A stretch of DNA of 23,542 nucleotides from DATLHO01 sp035539855 (GCA_035539855.1 DATLHO010000310.1:1-23542); one strand, 5' to 3'; shown: positions 14,992 to 22,413, counted from the stretch's first letter. Notes: generated by a model from the sequence alone, not told the origin. Numbers and translations are program-made.

Positions 14992-15642
14992 ATGAGCCAG
15001 ACAGTCTCCCTCGAGCATACCGTCGACCCACGAAGCGCACACCATCCGGTCGTTCCCGGACGTTTCATCGACGCCAACACCCTCTCCGATACCCCGACCC
15101 GCGTCGCGAACTGGAAGATGTTCATGTGGCTGTTCCTCGCGCAGGACGCCATGATGTTCTTCACGATGTTCGCCGGCTACCTCGCGTTGCGGATCAGCTC
15201 TACCAACTGGCAGGATCCGGACGCGGTACTGAACATCCCGATGACCGCCATTGCGACGTTCGACCTGATCGTCTCGTCGGTGACGATGGTCCAGGCAATC
15301 GCGGCAATTCAGCGGGGCGACCGAAAGAAAATGCGGATGTGGCTCGGCCTGACGGTCCTCGGCGGAGTGCTCTTCCTGGGATTCCAGGCGTGGGAGTACA
15401 GCCACCTCATCGGCGTCTTCGGGATGGGAATGAGCCGCAGCCTGTTCGATGCGACCTTCTTCATCCTTACGGGCTTCCATGGCCTGCACGTCTTCGCCGG
15501 CGTCGTCTACCTGAGCTCGGTCCTGTTGAAGTCGAAGCGGTACACGAGCGAGAACTACACGCACATCGAGGTCGCGGGCCTGTACTGGCACTTCGTCGAT
15601 CTCGTCTGGATCATCCTCTTCACTCTCGTCTACCTGATCTGA
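14992..15642 (+). CDS. Cytochrome c oxidase subunit III (heme-copper oxidase)
   Basis: Subunit III of an aa3/caa3-type terminal oxidase in the inner membrane, 216 residues. Five membrane helices are seen: about 42-68, 83-106, 115-136, 149-179 and 195-216. This is the short bacterial form lacking the two N-terminal helices of the mitochondrial protein. Conserved phrases are QAWEY (132-136, with the family Glu), TGFHGLHV (160-167) and YWHFVDLVW (198-206). The ATG has GAGGAT (14981-14986) five bases ahead. Subunit IV follows after 32 bases. Subunits I and II are not in the window, either upstream (a terminator is there) or downstream. Confidence 0.93.
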   Translation: MSQTVSLEHTVDPRSAHHPVVPGRFIDANTLSDTPTRVANWKMFMWLFLAQDAMMFFTMFAGYLALRISSTNWQDPDAVLNIPMTAIATFDLIVSSVTMVQAIAAIQRGDRKKMRMWLGLTVLGGVLFLGFQAWEYSHLIGVFGMGMSRSLFDATFFILTGFHGLHVFAGVVYLSSVLLKSKRYTSENYTHIEVAGLYWHFVDLVWIILFTLVYLI

Positions 15643-15674
15643 CCGCACGGTCGATCGCATTCCGGAGGCAGTCC

Positions 15675-16043
15675 ATGAGCCAGGCTTTGATCGATCCAGT
15701 GAGTGGCGGGGTGAGCGTCGACAACGCCCATCCCCACCCGAACTACATGGCGGTCTTCTACGCCCTCTTCGCGCTGACGATGGCCGAGGTGGGTATCACG
15801 TACGTCACGATGCCGGAGTGGATGCTGATCGCGATCCTCCTGGTAATGGCCCTGGTGAAGGCGGGTCTGGTGGCGGCGTACTTCATGCACCTCAAATACG
15901 ACAACAAGGTGCTGACCGTGATCGCGACGACTCCCCTGCTGCTGGTCGCGATCGCCCTCGCCGTCGTCTCGTACGAGTACGCGAACCACTCGCCGACCGA
16001 GGCCGCGAAGGTCTCGCGCGCGGCGCCTCTGCACGCGCACTAG
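15675..16043 (+). CDS. Cytochrome c oxidase subunit IV (prokaryotic type)
   Basis: Small membrane subunit of 122 residues. It has a polar N-terminus with HPHPNY, then three membrane helices (about 24-42, 48-68 and 77-99) and a conserved-looking AAYFMHLKYDNK (67-78) typical of COX4_pro proteins. The tail is His-rich (LHAH). The start is fixed by a strong GGAGG (15663-15667) seven bases upstream. It probably stabilises or assembles the oxidase next to subunit III. A long open frame extending upstream through the subunit III gene is out of frame with it and was discarded. Confidence 0.88.
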   Translation: MSQALIDPVSGGVSVDNAHPHPNYMAVFYALFALTMAEVGITYVTMPEWMLIAILLVMALVKAGLVAAYFMHLKYDNKVLTVIATTPLLLVAIALAVVSYEYANHSPTEAAKVSRAAPLHAH

Positions 16044-16045
16044 GC

Positions 16046-16204
16046 GTGCCCGGCCGACGCGACATATCGGGTGACGATGCCGGAGGAGTTCCGAACGGTG
16101 GCTCCGATGCCCGCGTCGCGATTGCGATCATCGCCGGCATCGTCGTCATGTTCCTGGTGGGATTCCTGCTACTGGTCTTCGCGATGGCCAGCGACTGGGC
16201 GTGA
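16046..16204 (+). CDS. 52-residue single-pass membrane peptide, possible oxidase accessory
   Basis: A GTG two bases after the subunit IV stop opens 52 codons. A hydrophilic, Gly/Asp-rich N-terminus (about 1-22) is followed by one membrane helix (ARVAIAIIAGIVVMFLVG to about residue 47) and the end SDWA. Similar tiny single-helix proteins accompany several bacterial oxidases, so a CcoQ- or CtaJ-like accessory role is possible, by position and shape only. There is no Shine-Dalgarno, so it would depend on coupling to subunit IV. No sequence family recognised. Confidence 0.55.
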   Translation: MPGRRDISGDDAGGVPNGGSDARVAIAIIAGIVVMFLVGFLLLVFAMASDWA

Positions 16205-16231
16205 CGGACGTCCCTCTATCGCGACCGCCTC

Positions 16232-17482
16232 TCACTCGTAGATCAGATACTCCTCGCGCAGCTCGAGGAACGCCCGCAGACCCGGCTGCCATTTCTCGAT
16301 GATCCGCTCGGCCGACACGCCGGCGAGCAGGTCGAGCCGGATCCGATCACTGCCACAGACCTTGTCGAACATCTTCCATCGCTCGGCTCCGACAGCGGCG
16401 AACGGCGCTCGCTCCGGATACTGATCGCGCAGCGCGCAGAGCAGCGCGACGGTCGCACTGAACGGCGCCGCGTGCGTGCCGGTGCGCATCAGGTGCGCGC
16501 CCTGGACGACGTTGCCGGCGCCCATGCCGTAGAACGGCTTGTAGCTCGTCGGTCGGAAGAAGATGCCGGGAATGCGCATGTCGTTCAGCCGCGCGGCGAA
16601 GGCGCGGCCGTCCATCCAGGTGGCGCCGACGAGCTCGAACGGGAGCGTATAGCCGACGCCGATGCTCATCACGCTGATCTCGCCGATCGCGCCGGTGGCC
16701 GCCATGCCGAATGCCGCCTCGGGCGTCGGCACATGCGGCGACGGCGGCACCCACTGCAGTCCGGTCTCGCGCCATCCCATCGATCGCCGCCATCCCTGCG
16801 CCCGGATCACCGACAGGCTGCAGCGCCGCCCTCCCTCGAGCCATCCCCGCGCGTTGGCCATCATCGCGAGCTCTCCGGCGGTCAGACCGTGCACGTACGG
16901 CACCGGCAGCATTCCGACGAACGATCGAAAGTCCGGATCGAGCACGGGTCCGTCGACCATCTCTCCGCCCAGCGGGTTCGGCCTGTCGAGCACGACGAGC
17001 GGAATGCCCGCATCGGCGCATCCCTCCATCACCTTCACGAGCGTCGAGACGAACGTGTAGCTGCGGACGCCGACGTCCTGGATGTCGTAGACCATCACGT
17101 CGATGTCCCTGAGCATCGCCGGCGTCGGCTTCTTCGTCGCGCCGTAGAGCGAGTGGATCGGCAGGCCGCTGCGCGGCTCGGTCTGCGCCGCGACCGCGTC
17201 TCCGGCGAGTACCGCTCCGTCGATCCCGTGCTCCGGAGCAAAGAGCCCGACGAGCCGGCATCGCGTCGTCGCAAGGAACGCGTCGAGCGTCGACTGACGC
17301 ACGTCGCGACGGACGGCCGTCTGGTTGATGACCAGTCCTACGCGCCGGCCGGCGAGCTCCGCGAAGTCGTTGTCGACCAGCACGTCGATCCCGGGCCGGA
17401 CCTGCGAGCGGCCGGTCGAGACCAGCAGGAGCATCAGCCAGCAGCCAATGGTTGCGGACAGGCGGATGAGCGAAACGAGCAT
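16232..17482 (-). CDS. DUF1343 / NamZ-like exo-N-acetylmuramidase
   Basis: Exported protein of 416 residues with a signal sequence (about 1-26). DUF1343 landmarks are in order: RVGLVINQTA (47-56), GLFAPEHG (79-86), SLYGATKKP (111-119), YDIQDVGVRSYTF (132-144), DRPNPLGG (166-173), PYVHGLTAGELA (195-206) and PPSPHVPTPEAA (246-257). The C-terminal half continues through GATWMDG and FRPTSYKP, a full-length protein. Characterised family members (NamZ) release N-acetylmuramic acid from muropeptide ends, a step in cell-wall recycling; the present assignment is by family. It lies three bases downstream of the HAD phosphatase gene and is surely co-transcribed with it. Confidence 0.87.
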   Translation of the reverse strand: MLVSLIRLSATIGCWLMLLLVSTGRSQVRPGIDVLVDNDFAELAGRRVGLVINQTAVRRDVRQSTLDAFLATTRCRLVGLFAPEHGIDGAVLAGDAVAAQTEPRSGLPIHSLYGATKKPTPAMLRDIDVMVYDIQDVGVRSYTFVSTLVKVMEGCADAGIPLVVLDRPNPLGGEMVDGPVLDPDFRSFVGMLPVPYVHGLTAGELAMMANARGWLEGGRRCSLSVIRAQGWRRSMGWRETGLQWVPPSPHVPTPEAAFGMAATGAIGEISVMSIGVGYTLPFELVGATWMDGRAFAARLNDMRIPGIFFRPTSYKPFYGMGAGNVVQGAHLMRTGTHAAPFSATVALLCALRDQYPERAPFAAVGAERWKMFDKVCGSDRIRLDLLAGVSAERIIEKWQPGLRAFLELREEYLIYE

Positions 17483-17485
17483 CGG

Positions 17486-18181
17486 TCAGTCGTCGAGGAA
17501 GGTGTCGAGATAGGTGCGATCGAGGAGCGATTCCACCGCCGCGTCGGGACCATGCGAGCGGAGCGTGTCGAGGTCGAGCGAGCCGGTCGCGACCGCGAGC
17601 GCCCGGATGCCCCATGCGCGGGCGCACTCGATGTCGCGATGCGAGTCGCCGACGATCAGCGTGCGATCGTACTCGATCGCGATGCCGTGATGCATCCGCG
17701 CGCGGTCGAGCGCGATCGGCGGGAGCTCGACGCGCCGCTCGGAATCCGAGCCGTAGGCGCCGAACGGAAAATAGCGGTCGAGGTCGTGGATCGCGAGCTT
17801 CAGGTGCGCGGACTCCTCGAGGTTGCCGGTGAGCAGGCCGAGCGCGACGTCGTCGCGCGCGTCGAGATCATCGAGAAGCGCCGTGACGCCCGGCATCAGC
17901 TCGACCGTCTCCTCGTTCAGATGATCGCGCCAGTGCTCGACGATCATGCGCTCCATCGCCGATCCCACGTCTCCGTTGCCGCCGCCGCCGTCGGTCGCGT
18001 CGCCGGCGATCTCGCGCAGCTCGCGGATGATCTGGCGATCGGTCTTGCCGTGGAGCTCGTATCCCTCGAGCGCTTCGTGGTAGTCGAGTGCCTCGCCGAG
18101 TAGCCGCCGCGTCAGCGACTGGATCACCGGACGCGCGACGCTGACAAGGGTGCTGTCGATGTCGAAGAGAATCAGCTTCAC
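17486..18181 (-). CDS. HAD-superfamily hydrolase (phosphoglycolate-phosphatase-like)
   Basis: Cytoplasmic phosphatase candidate of 231 residues. From the GTG at 18181 it begins MKLILFDIDSTLV, the usual opening of this family, with the nucleophile Asp7 and acid/base Asp9. A helical cap follows (about 20-90), then motif II LLTGNLEE (Thr118). Motif III lacks the common KP and reads SERRVELPPIALDRA, so an Arg (about 150) may replace the Lys, as in some subfamilies. Motif IV is VGDSHRDIECA (Asp179, Asp183). An ATG at 18214 is in frame and adds 11 residues but collides with the divergent lipoprotein start; neither start has a ribosome binding site. The partner DUF1343 gene is three bases downstream, which suggests sugar-phosphate or muropeptide salvage (inference). 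Confidence 0.87.
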   Translation of the reverse strand: MKLILFDIDSTLVSVARPVIQSLTRRLLGEALDYHEALEGYELHGKTDRQIIRELREIAGDATDGGGGNGDVGSAMERMIVEHWRDHLNEETVELMPGVTALLDDLDARDDVALGLLTGNLEESAHLKLAIHDLDRYFPFGAYGSDSERRVELPPIALDRARMHHGIAIEYDRTLIVGDSHRDIECARAWGIRALAVATGSLDLDTLRSHGPDAAVESLLDRTYLDTFLDD

Positions 18182-18212
18182 GGGGAGGAACCGTCGGTCG
18201 TAGATTGTGGGC

Positions 18213-18836
18213 ATGTCGAGTCAGCCACTTCCCGCACGGACGCGCCGCGTCGGCCGCTACCGTTCCCCGCTTCGAGCCCTCTTCATCGCAACGGTCGTGC
18301 TCATCGGCTGTCGGCCGGAAACTCCGGAGGTCGCTCCTGCCGGCGACACGGTTGCCGCCACACAGGCGCCCGTCGCGACCGAGACGCCCGCCGTCACCGA
18401 CACGGCGCGGAGACAGAATCCCGACGGCGGATCCGGATACTGGACCGCAGGTCCGTCGACGCAGGAATCAGCGCTCGAGAAGGAGAAGCGCGAGGTCCTC
18501 GCGACGCTCGGCACGTTCTTCACGACGGTCGAGACCGGGAGCGAGGAACAGTTCAAGCGACAACTTTCCGCGCGCAGCCTCGAGCTCCTCAAGGCCTACG
18601 ACGCCGAATCGAGCGTCTGGCCGATCGCAAAGGAAGCGCTGGGTTCGCTGGGCAACCGCAGGATTCGCTTCCTCGGCGGTGTTCCCGACTCCGCGGCGCT
18701 GCTCGTCAGTGGCGAGCGAACGACCGGCGACACGGCGCTGCCCGGCGCGATCGTTCTCAGCGTGCTGCGCGAGAACGGCGAATGGAAGGTGATGTACCCC
18801 GGAGCACAGCCCTATGATGAGCACGTAGGACCATGA
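18213..18836 (+). CDS. Putative lipoprotein, function unknown
   Basis: Protein of 207 residues. A long Arg-rich n-region (RTRRVGRYRS) precedes a hydrophobic segment (LRALFIATVVLIGC) with lipobox LIGC, so Cys33 is likely lipidated. A Thr/Ala/Pro-rich low-complexity spacer (about 35-75) follows. Residues about 85-200 hold an alpha/beta domain: EKEKREVLATLGTFFTTVET, RQLSARSLELLK, and a final strand pair SVLRENGEWKVMYPG. This end resembles NTF2-like or DUF4878-type lumazine-binding-like domains, but I do not claim membership. A GTG two codons upstream is an alternative start. It is divergent from the HAD gene and convergent with ychF (24-base gap, no clear hairpin). Confidence 0.72.
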   Translation: MSSQPLPARTRRVGRYRSPLRALFIATVVLIGCRPETPEVAPAGDTVAATQAPVATETPAVTDTARRQNPDGGSGYWTAGPSTQESALEKEKREVLATLGTFFTTVETGSEEQFKRQLSARSLELLKAYDAESSVWPIAKEALGSLGNRRIRFLGGVPDSAALLVSGERTTGDTALPGAIVLSVLRENGEWKVMYPGAQPYDEHVGP

Positions 18837-18860
18837 TCGACATCGAACTCGCCCGCGCTG

Positions 18861-19955
18861 CTAGACGTTGAAGCGGAAGAACATGACGTCACCGTCCTTG
18901 GTGACGTAGTCCTTTCCTTCGACGCGATACAGCCCTGCCTCCTTCACCGCCTGCTCGCTTCCGAGTCTCCGAAGATCGTCGTAGCTCTGGACCTCCGCCC
19001 GAATGAACCCGCGCTGGAAGTCGGTGTGGATCACGCCGGCCGCCTCTGGCGCGGTCGCGCCCTTGCGCACGGTCCAGGCGCGGCACTCCTTCTCCCCCGC
19101 CGTGAAGAACGTCACCAGTCCGAGAAGCTCGTAGCCGGTGCGGATGATCGCGTTGAGTCCCGGCTCGTTGAGACCGAGCGACTCGAGAAAGGCCGAGCGC
19201 TCCTCGAACGGAAGCTCGGCGATCTCCGCCTCGATCTTCGCGCAGACCGGTACGACCTTGAATCCGCGGGGCGTCGCGTACTCGCGCACGCGCTCGATCA
19301 ACGCGTTGCCGTTGACGAGTCCGTCCTCATCGGTGTTGGCGATGTACATGACCGGTTTGTCGGTCAGCAGGTGGTGCTCGCGCGTGAGCTCGAGCTCGCG
19401 CTCGGTGCGCTCGAAGGTGATCGCCAGGTGACCGGCAGCGAGGTGCTTCAGAAGCCGGTCTGCGACCTCGATCTCCTCCTTCGCCTCCTTGTCGTTGGTC
19501 TTGAGCCGTCGTGACGCGGTGTCGATCCGCTTCTGGACGGTATCGAGGTCCTTGAGGATGAGCTCGGTCTCGACCGTCTCGATGTCGCGGATCGGATCGA
19601 CCGTGTGGTCGACGTGGATGACGTTGTCATCCTCGAAACAGCGCACGACGTGGGCGACCGCGTCGACGGTGCGGATGTGACCGAGGAACTGATTGCCGAG
19701 ACCCTCGCCGGCCGCTGCGCCGCGGACGAGTCCGGCGATGTCGACGAACTCGATCGTCGTCGGCACCTCGCGTTGCGTCTTGAACGATTCCGAGAGCCAC
19801 TTCAACCGCAGATCGGGCACGGGCACGACGCCGGTGTTCGGCTCGATTGTGCAGAACGGGTAGTTCTCGGCGGCGATGCCGGCCGAGGTGATGGCGTTGA
19901 AGAGGGTCGACTTCCCGACGTTGGGAAGGCCGACGATACCACAGGCAAAGCCCAT
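18861..19955 (-). CDS. ychF: Redox-responsive ATPase/GTPase YchF (Obg family)
   Basis: Ribosome-associated P-loop NTPase that hydrolyses ATP rather than GTP in studied members and modulates stress responses. It has 364 residues, almost the E. coli length. G1 is GLPNVGKST (9-17), with FCTIEPNTG at the G2 region and DIAGLVRGAAAGEGLG at G3. The specificity motif reads NTDEDG in place of the NKxD of GTPases, the usual YchF change. The C-terminal TGS domain has AAGVIHTDFQRGFIRAEV and the tail FFRFNV. The start (MGFACGIVGLPN) matches the family exactly though no Shine-Dalgarno is visible. It follows the class V aminotransferase gene on the same strand after a repeat-containing 91-base gap. Confidence 0.96.
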   Translation of the reverse strand: MGFACGIVGLPNVGKSTLFNAITSAGIAAENYPFCTIEPNTGVVPVPDLRLKWLSESFKTQREVPTTIEFVDIAGLVRGAAAGEGLGNQFLGHIRTVDAVAHVVRCFEDDNVIHVDHTVDPIRDIETVETELILKDLDTVQKRIDTASRRLKTNDKEAKEEIEVADRLLKHLAAGHLAITFERTERELELTREHHLLTDKPVMYIANTDEDGLVNGNALIERVREYATPRGFKVVPVCAKIEAEIAELPFEERSAFLESLGLNEPGLNAIIRTGYELLGLVTFFTAGEKECRAWTVRKGATAPEAAGVIHTDFQRGFIRAEVQSYDDLRRLGSEQAVKEAGLYRVEGKDYVTKDGDVMFFRFNV

Positions 19956-19998
19956 ATGTCGAGAGTGTTGACGGTGTTGCGAAGGAACGAATGAACGG

Positions 19999-20052
19999 AG
20001 CCGGCGGCGCTACCCGGCGTTGTAAAGCCGGCGGCGCTATCCGGCGCTACTC
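19999..20052. repeat. 27-bp tandem duplication
   Basis: Two copies of a 27-bp unit (19999-20025 and 20026-20052). The first 21 bases match at 20 positions (agccggcggcgcta, then c or t, then ccggcg) and the last six diverge. Each unit contains GC-rich self-complementary blocks (gccggc, ccggcg). The second copy overlaps the stop codon of the class V aminotransferase gene. It may act as a transcript-end structure, and looks like a recent slippage or a dispersed repeat. Confidence 0.6.
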
Positions 20053-21390
20053 GGCCGCGCAGGCCGCGACGTCGGCGCGCCGGGCCGCTTCAACAGGATC
20101 ATAGCCGACTCCGCTGGCGATCTCCGCGACGGCGCCGAGCAGCTTGTCGAGATCCTCGCGGTTGTTGTAGATGCCGATCGTCGCGCGAACCGCGCCCGGC
20201 ATCTCGGTGCGCTCGCCCCTCTCAGCGCGGGCGAAGATCTCGTCGACGTCGGTGCAGTGCAGCAGGTGAACCAGATACGGGTGTGCGCAGAAGCAGCCGT
20301 TGCGCGTGGCGATGCCGTAGTTGTCGTTGAGGATCGCCGACGCCGCGTTGTGGTGCAGGTGATCGAAGTTGAACGACATGACCCCGAGCTTGCGATCGAT
20401 CGGGATGTTGCCGAGCATCGTGACGCCGCGAATCGTCCGCAGCCGCGACTCGGCGTATTCGAGAAGCTCGAGCTCGTGCGCGCGGACCCAGTCCAGGCCG
20501 ATCTCCGAGAGCCAGCGCAGCGCCGCGCCGAGCGCGATGACGCCGGCGATGTTCGGAGTGCCGCCGGAGTGACGCTCGACACCCTCGGCCCACAGCACGC
20601 GCTCGGGCGAGACCGCCAGGACCGTTCCTCCGCCGGGGATGTACGGCTCGGCGGCGTTGATGATCGACATCGGCGCGACCAGGAACGCGGCGCCGAAGGG
20701 TGCGTAGGCCTTGTGCCCGGCCGCGGCGAGGAAGTCGATCGCGTCGTCGTCGCCGGTGCCGCGCATCGAGATCGACTTGTGGGCGACGAGCTGAGCGGCG
20801 TCGACGAGTATGCGCGCGCCGTGGGCGTGCGCCATCCGGGCGATCCGGTGGATGTCGGGCAGATAGCCCGAGACGTTGCTTCCGCCGGTGACCGCGACGA
20901 GCTTGATGCGATGCGCCTTGAGCTTTGCCTCGAGATCGTCGTAGTTGATCGTGCCGTCGAGCAGCAGCTCGATCCGATGGACCTCGCCGCGGCGCCGGTG
21001 AGGCAGATCGTTCGAATGGTGCTCCATGTTCGAGACCAGCGTCGCGCCCTCGACCTGCTGCATCAGGTGCGCGGCGATGTCGAGCGCGGTGGTCGTGTTG
21101 GCGCCGAAGATCACGCCGCTGGTGGAGGCGTCGCCGCCGACGAACTCGAGAATGACCTCGGTGACGTTGTCGAACAGCGTCGAGGACTTCTGCGACAGGA
21201 AGTGATTACCGCGATGGACGTTCGCGTAGTAGTTCTCCAGGAAGTCGCGATAGACCTCGAGCACCGCGCGTGGCGGGTGAGTGCTCGCGCCGTGATCGAA
21301 GTACGTGATCGACTTCTGAAGCCCGCTGGCGTTGGTGAAGCACTGCCCGGTGATCGGGAACTGCTCGCGGATCGAATCGAGTTTCTCCAT
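20047..21390 (-). CDS. Class V aminotransferase, SufS-like cysteine desulfurase candidate
   Basis: PLP enzyme of 447 residues. SufS-type landmarks are FDHGASTHPP (31-40), NVHRGNHFLSQKSS (57-70), NMEHHSNDLPH (121-131, His124 stacking on PLP), VDAAQLVAHK (196-205, Asp197 to the PLP nitrogen) and AAGHKAYAPFG (223-233, Lys227 the Schiff-base Lys). The loop RNGCFCAHPYL (363-373) follows; Cys368 falls at the position of the SufS catalytic Cys, with a second Cys366 two residues before. VRATIGIYNN (401-410) matches the substrate-carboxylate Arg motif. It is somewhat longer than SufS (about 406). Sulfur mobilisation is likely but a related lyase or selenocysteine lyase is possible, as no suf genes are nearby. 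The start at MEKLDSIREQFP matches the family; upstream in-frame sequence was excluded. Confidence 0.88.
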   Translation of the reverse strand: MEKLDSIREQFPITGQCFTNASGLQKSITYFDHGASTHPPRAVLEVYRDFLENYYANVHRGNHFLSQKSSTLFDNVTEVILEFVGGDASTSGVIFGANTTTALDIAAHLMQQVEGATLVSNMEHHSNDLPHRRRGEVHRIELLLDGTINYDDLEAKLKAHRIKLVAVTGGSNVSGYLPDIHRIARMAHAHGARILVDAAQLVAHKSISMRGTGDDDAIDFLAAAGHKAYAPFGAAFLVAPMSIINAAEPYIPGGGTVLAVSPERVLWAEGVERHSGGTPNIAGVIALGAALRWLSEIGLDWVRAHELELLEYAESRLRTIRGVTMLGNIPIDRKLGVMSFNFDHLHHNAASAILNDNYGIATRNGCFCAHPYLVHLLHCTDVDEIFARAERGERTEMPGAVRATIGIYNNREDLDKLLGAVAEIASGVGYDPVEAARRADVAACAAE

Positions 21391-21508
21391 GCTCGGCACT
21401 ACACGATTGGTCGGTCGGAACGGGTTAGACCTGCAATCTACGCCGAATCGATGGATCGACCGAATCACCGAACTGTCTCGAACTGCGCCCCTTCTGCCCG
21501 CGTGCGAT

Positions 21509-21524
21509 CCGGCCGGCCGGCCGG
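21509..21524. repeat. (CCGG)4 palindromic array
   Basis: Four perfect tandem CCGG units, fully self-complementary. They sit about 40 bases upstream of the -24 element of the mla promoter candidate. Composition-driven origin is possible in such GC-rich DNA. Confidence 0.5.
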
Positions 21525-21545
21525 CTCCCTGCCCCAGACCACGTC

Positions 21546-21560
21546 TGGCACCCCGTTTGC
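21546..21560 (+). promoter_or_regulatory. Candidate sigma-54 (-24/-12) promoter for mlaEFD
   Basis: TGGCAC, five bases (cccgt), then TTGC: GG and GC are separated by exactly ten bases, as in RpoN promoters (consensus TGGCAC-N5-TTGC). The only visible departure in the wider consensus is a C where G usually follows TGGCAC. Transcription would begin about 21572, leaving a 77-base leader before mlaE. A 6-bp hairpin overlaps the -24 box. Whether the organism has RpoN and an enhancer-binding protein cannot be seen. Confidence 0.5.
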
Positions 21561-21623
21561 GCGGACGGTCCTTTAGACTTCCCCGCAGTCCGATTACCTT
21601 TACGCGGAATCGCAGGAACCAAC

Positions 21624-21647
21624 ATGGACAATCCGCGAGGGCGCTGA
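21624..21647 (+). promoter_or_regulatory. Seven-codon upstream ORF before mlaE
   Basis: An ATG with AGGAA five bases ahead (21614-21618) opens MDNPRGR and stops with TGA at 21645-21647, one base before the mlaE GTG. The good ribosome site and close stop suggest translational coupling or a leader peptide. It is not in frame with mlaE (offset 25 bases); an assembly indel joining the two is an alternative reading. Confidence 0.4.
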
Positions 21648-21648
21648 T

Positions 21649-22413
21649 GTGCTAGAGTACTTTCGCCACTTGATCTCCGAGTTCGGCAACTACATCTTCT
21701 TCATCGGTCGTTTCTTCAAGTCCGCCGTCACGCCTCCCTTCGAAGTCCGTCAGATCATCCGCCACCTCGACGATCTCGGGGCGATGTCCCTGCCGCTGAT
21801 CGGGATCATCAACTTCATCCTGGGGCTGATTCTCGCGATGCAGTCGCGGCCGACGATGGAGAAGTTCGGGGCCGTGGCGTTCGTGCCGGCGATGGTCACG
21901 ACGTCGATCGTGCGCGAGATCGGACCGGTGATCACCGCGCTGATCGTCGCGGGCCGTGTGGGCTCGGGAATCTCGGCCGAGCTCGCGTCGATGAAGGTCA
22001 GCGAGCAGATCGACGCGATGGACGCCTCCGGCGTCGATCCGTACGACTATCTGGTGACCACGCGCGTCATCGCGCTGCTGATCCTGATGCCGGTGCTGAC
22101 GGTGTACGCCGAGTTCGTGGGGATTTTCGGCAGCTACCTCGCCGAGTTCATCGCGGCCGGCACGACCATGAAGTACTACTACGGACAGGTCATCGACGCT
22201 CTCTATTTCTCGGACTTCATTCCCGGCATCGGCAAGACGATCTTCTTCGGGTTCGTCATCGCGATCATCGGCGGCTATCGCGGCTTCAACGCCGGCGCGG
22301 GCACCGAAGGCGTCGGCAAGGCGACGACGGCGGCGGTCGTTTCGGCGTCGCTCTGGATCATCCTGATCGACATGATCCTCGTCAAGATCACCGTCGATTT
22401 CATCGGACCGTGA
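21649..22413 (+). CDS. mlaE: MlaE-family ABC transporter permease
   Basis: Inner-membrane permease of the Mla/Mce lipid transport complex, 254 residues. It has an amphipathic N-terminal interface helix, then about five membrane helices. The family core is clear: MSLPLIGIINFILGLILAMQ (46-65), MVTTSIVREIGPVITALIVAGRVG (segment about 82-105; key are Arg-Glu-x-GP and the GRxGS), AELASMKVSEQIDAMDASGVDP and YLVTTRVIA. The start is GTG with GAGGG (21637-21641) about seven bases ahead. mlaF starts four bases after its stop. Role: moves phospholipids between inner and outer membrane; direction not shown by sequence. Confidence 0.94.
   Translation: MLEYFRHLISEFGNYIFFIGRFFKSAVTPPFEVRQIIRHLDDLGAMSLPLIGIINFILGLILAMQSRPTMEKFGAVAFVPAMVTTSIVREIGPVITALIVAGRVGSGISAELASMKVSEQIDAMDASGVDPYDYLVTTRVIALLILMPVLTVYAEFVGIFGSYLAEFIAAGTTMKYYYGQVIDALYFSDFIPGIGKTIFFGFVIAIIGGYRGFNAGAGTEGVGKATTAAVVSASLWIILIDMILVKITVDFIGP

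Larger units (their letters stand above)
21391..21648. other. Divergent control region between the class V aminotransferase and mlaE
   Basis: These 258 bases carry no long ORF. They hold, left to right, an unassigned part (21391-21508), a CCGG array (21509-21524), a 6-bp hairpin CCAGAC/GTCTGG (21534-21548), a -24/-12 type element (21546-21560) and a short upstream ORF (21624-21647). No confident promoter for the minus-strand gene was found. Confidence 0.5.

Noticed and set aside
16472..18103. 543-codon plus-strand ORF opposite DUF1343 and the HAD gene
   Set aside because: Antisense shadow with Arg/Ala/Glu bias across two real genes.
20257..21576. 439-codon plus-strand ORF opposite the SufS-like gene
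   Set aside because: Antisense shadow; the minus-strand product is a complete PLP enzyme.
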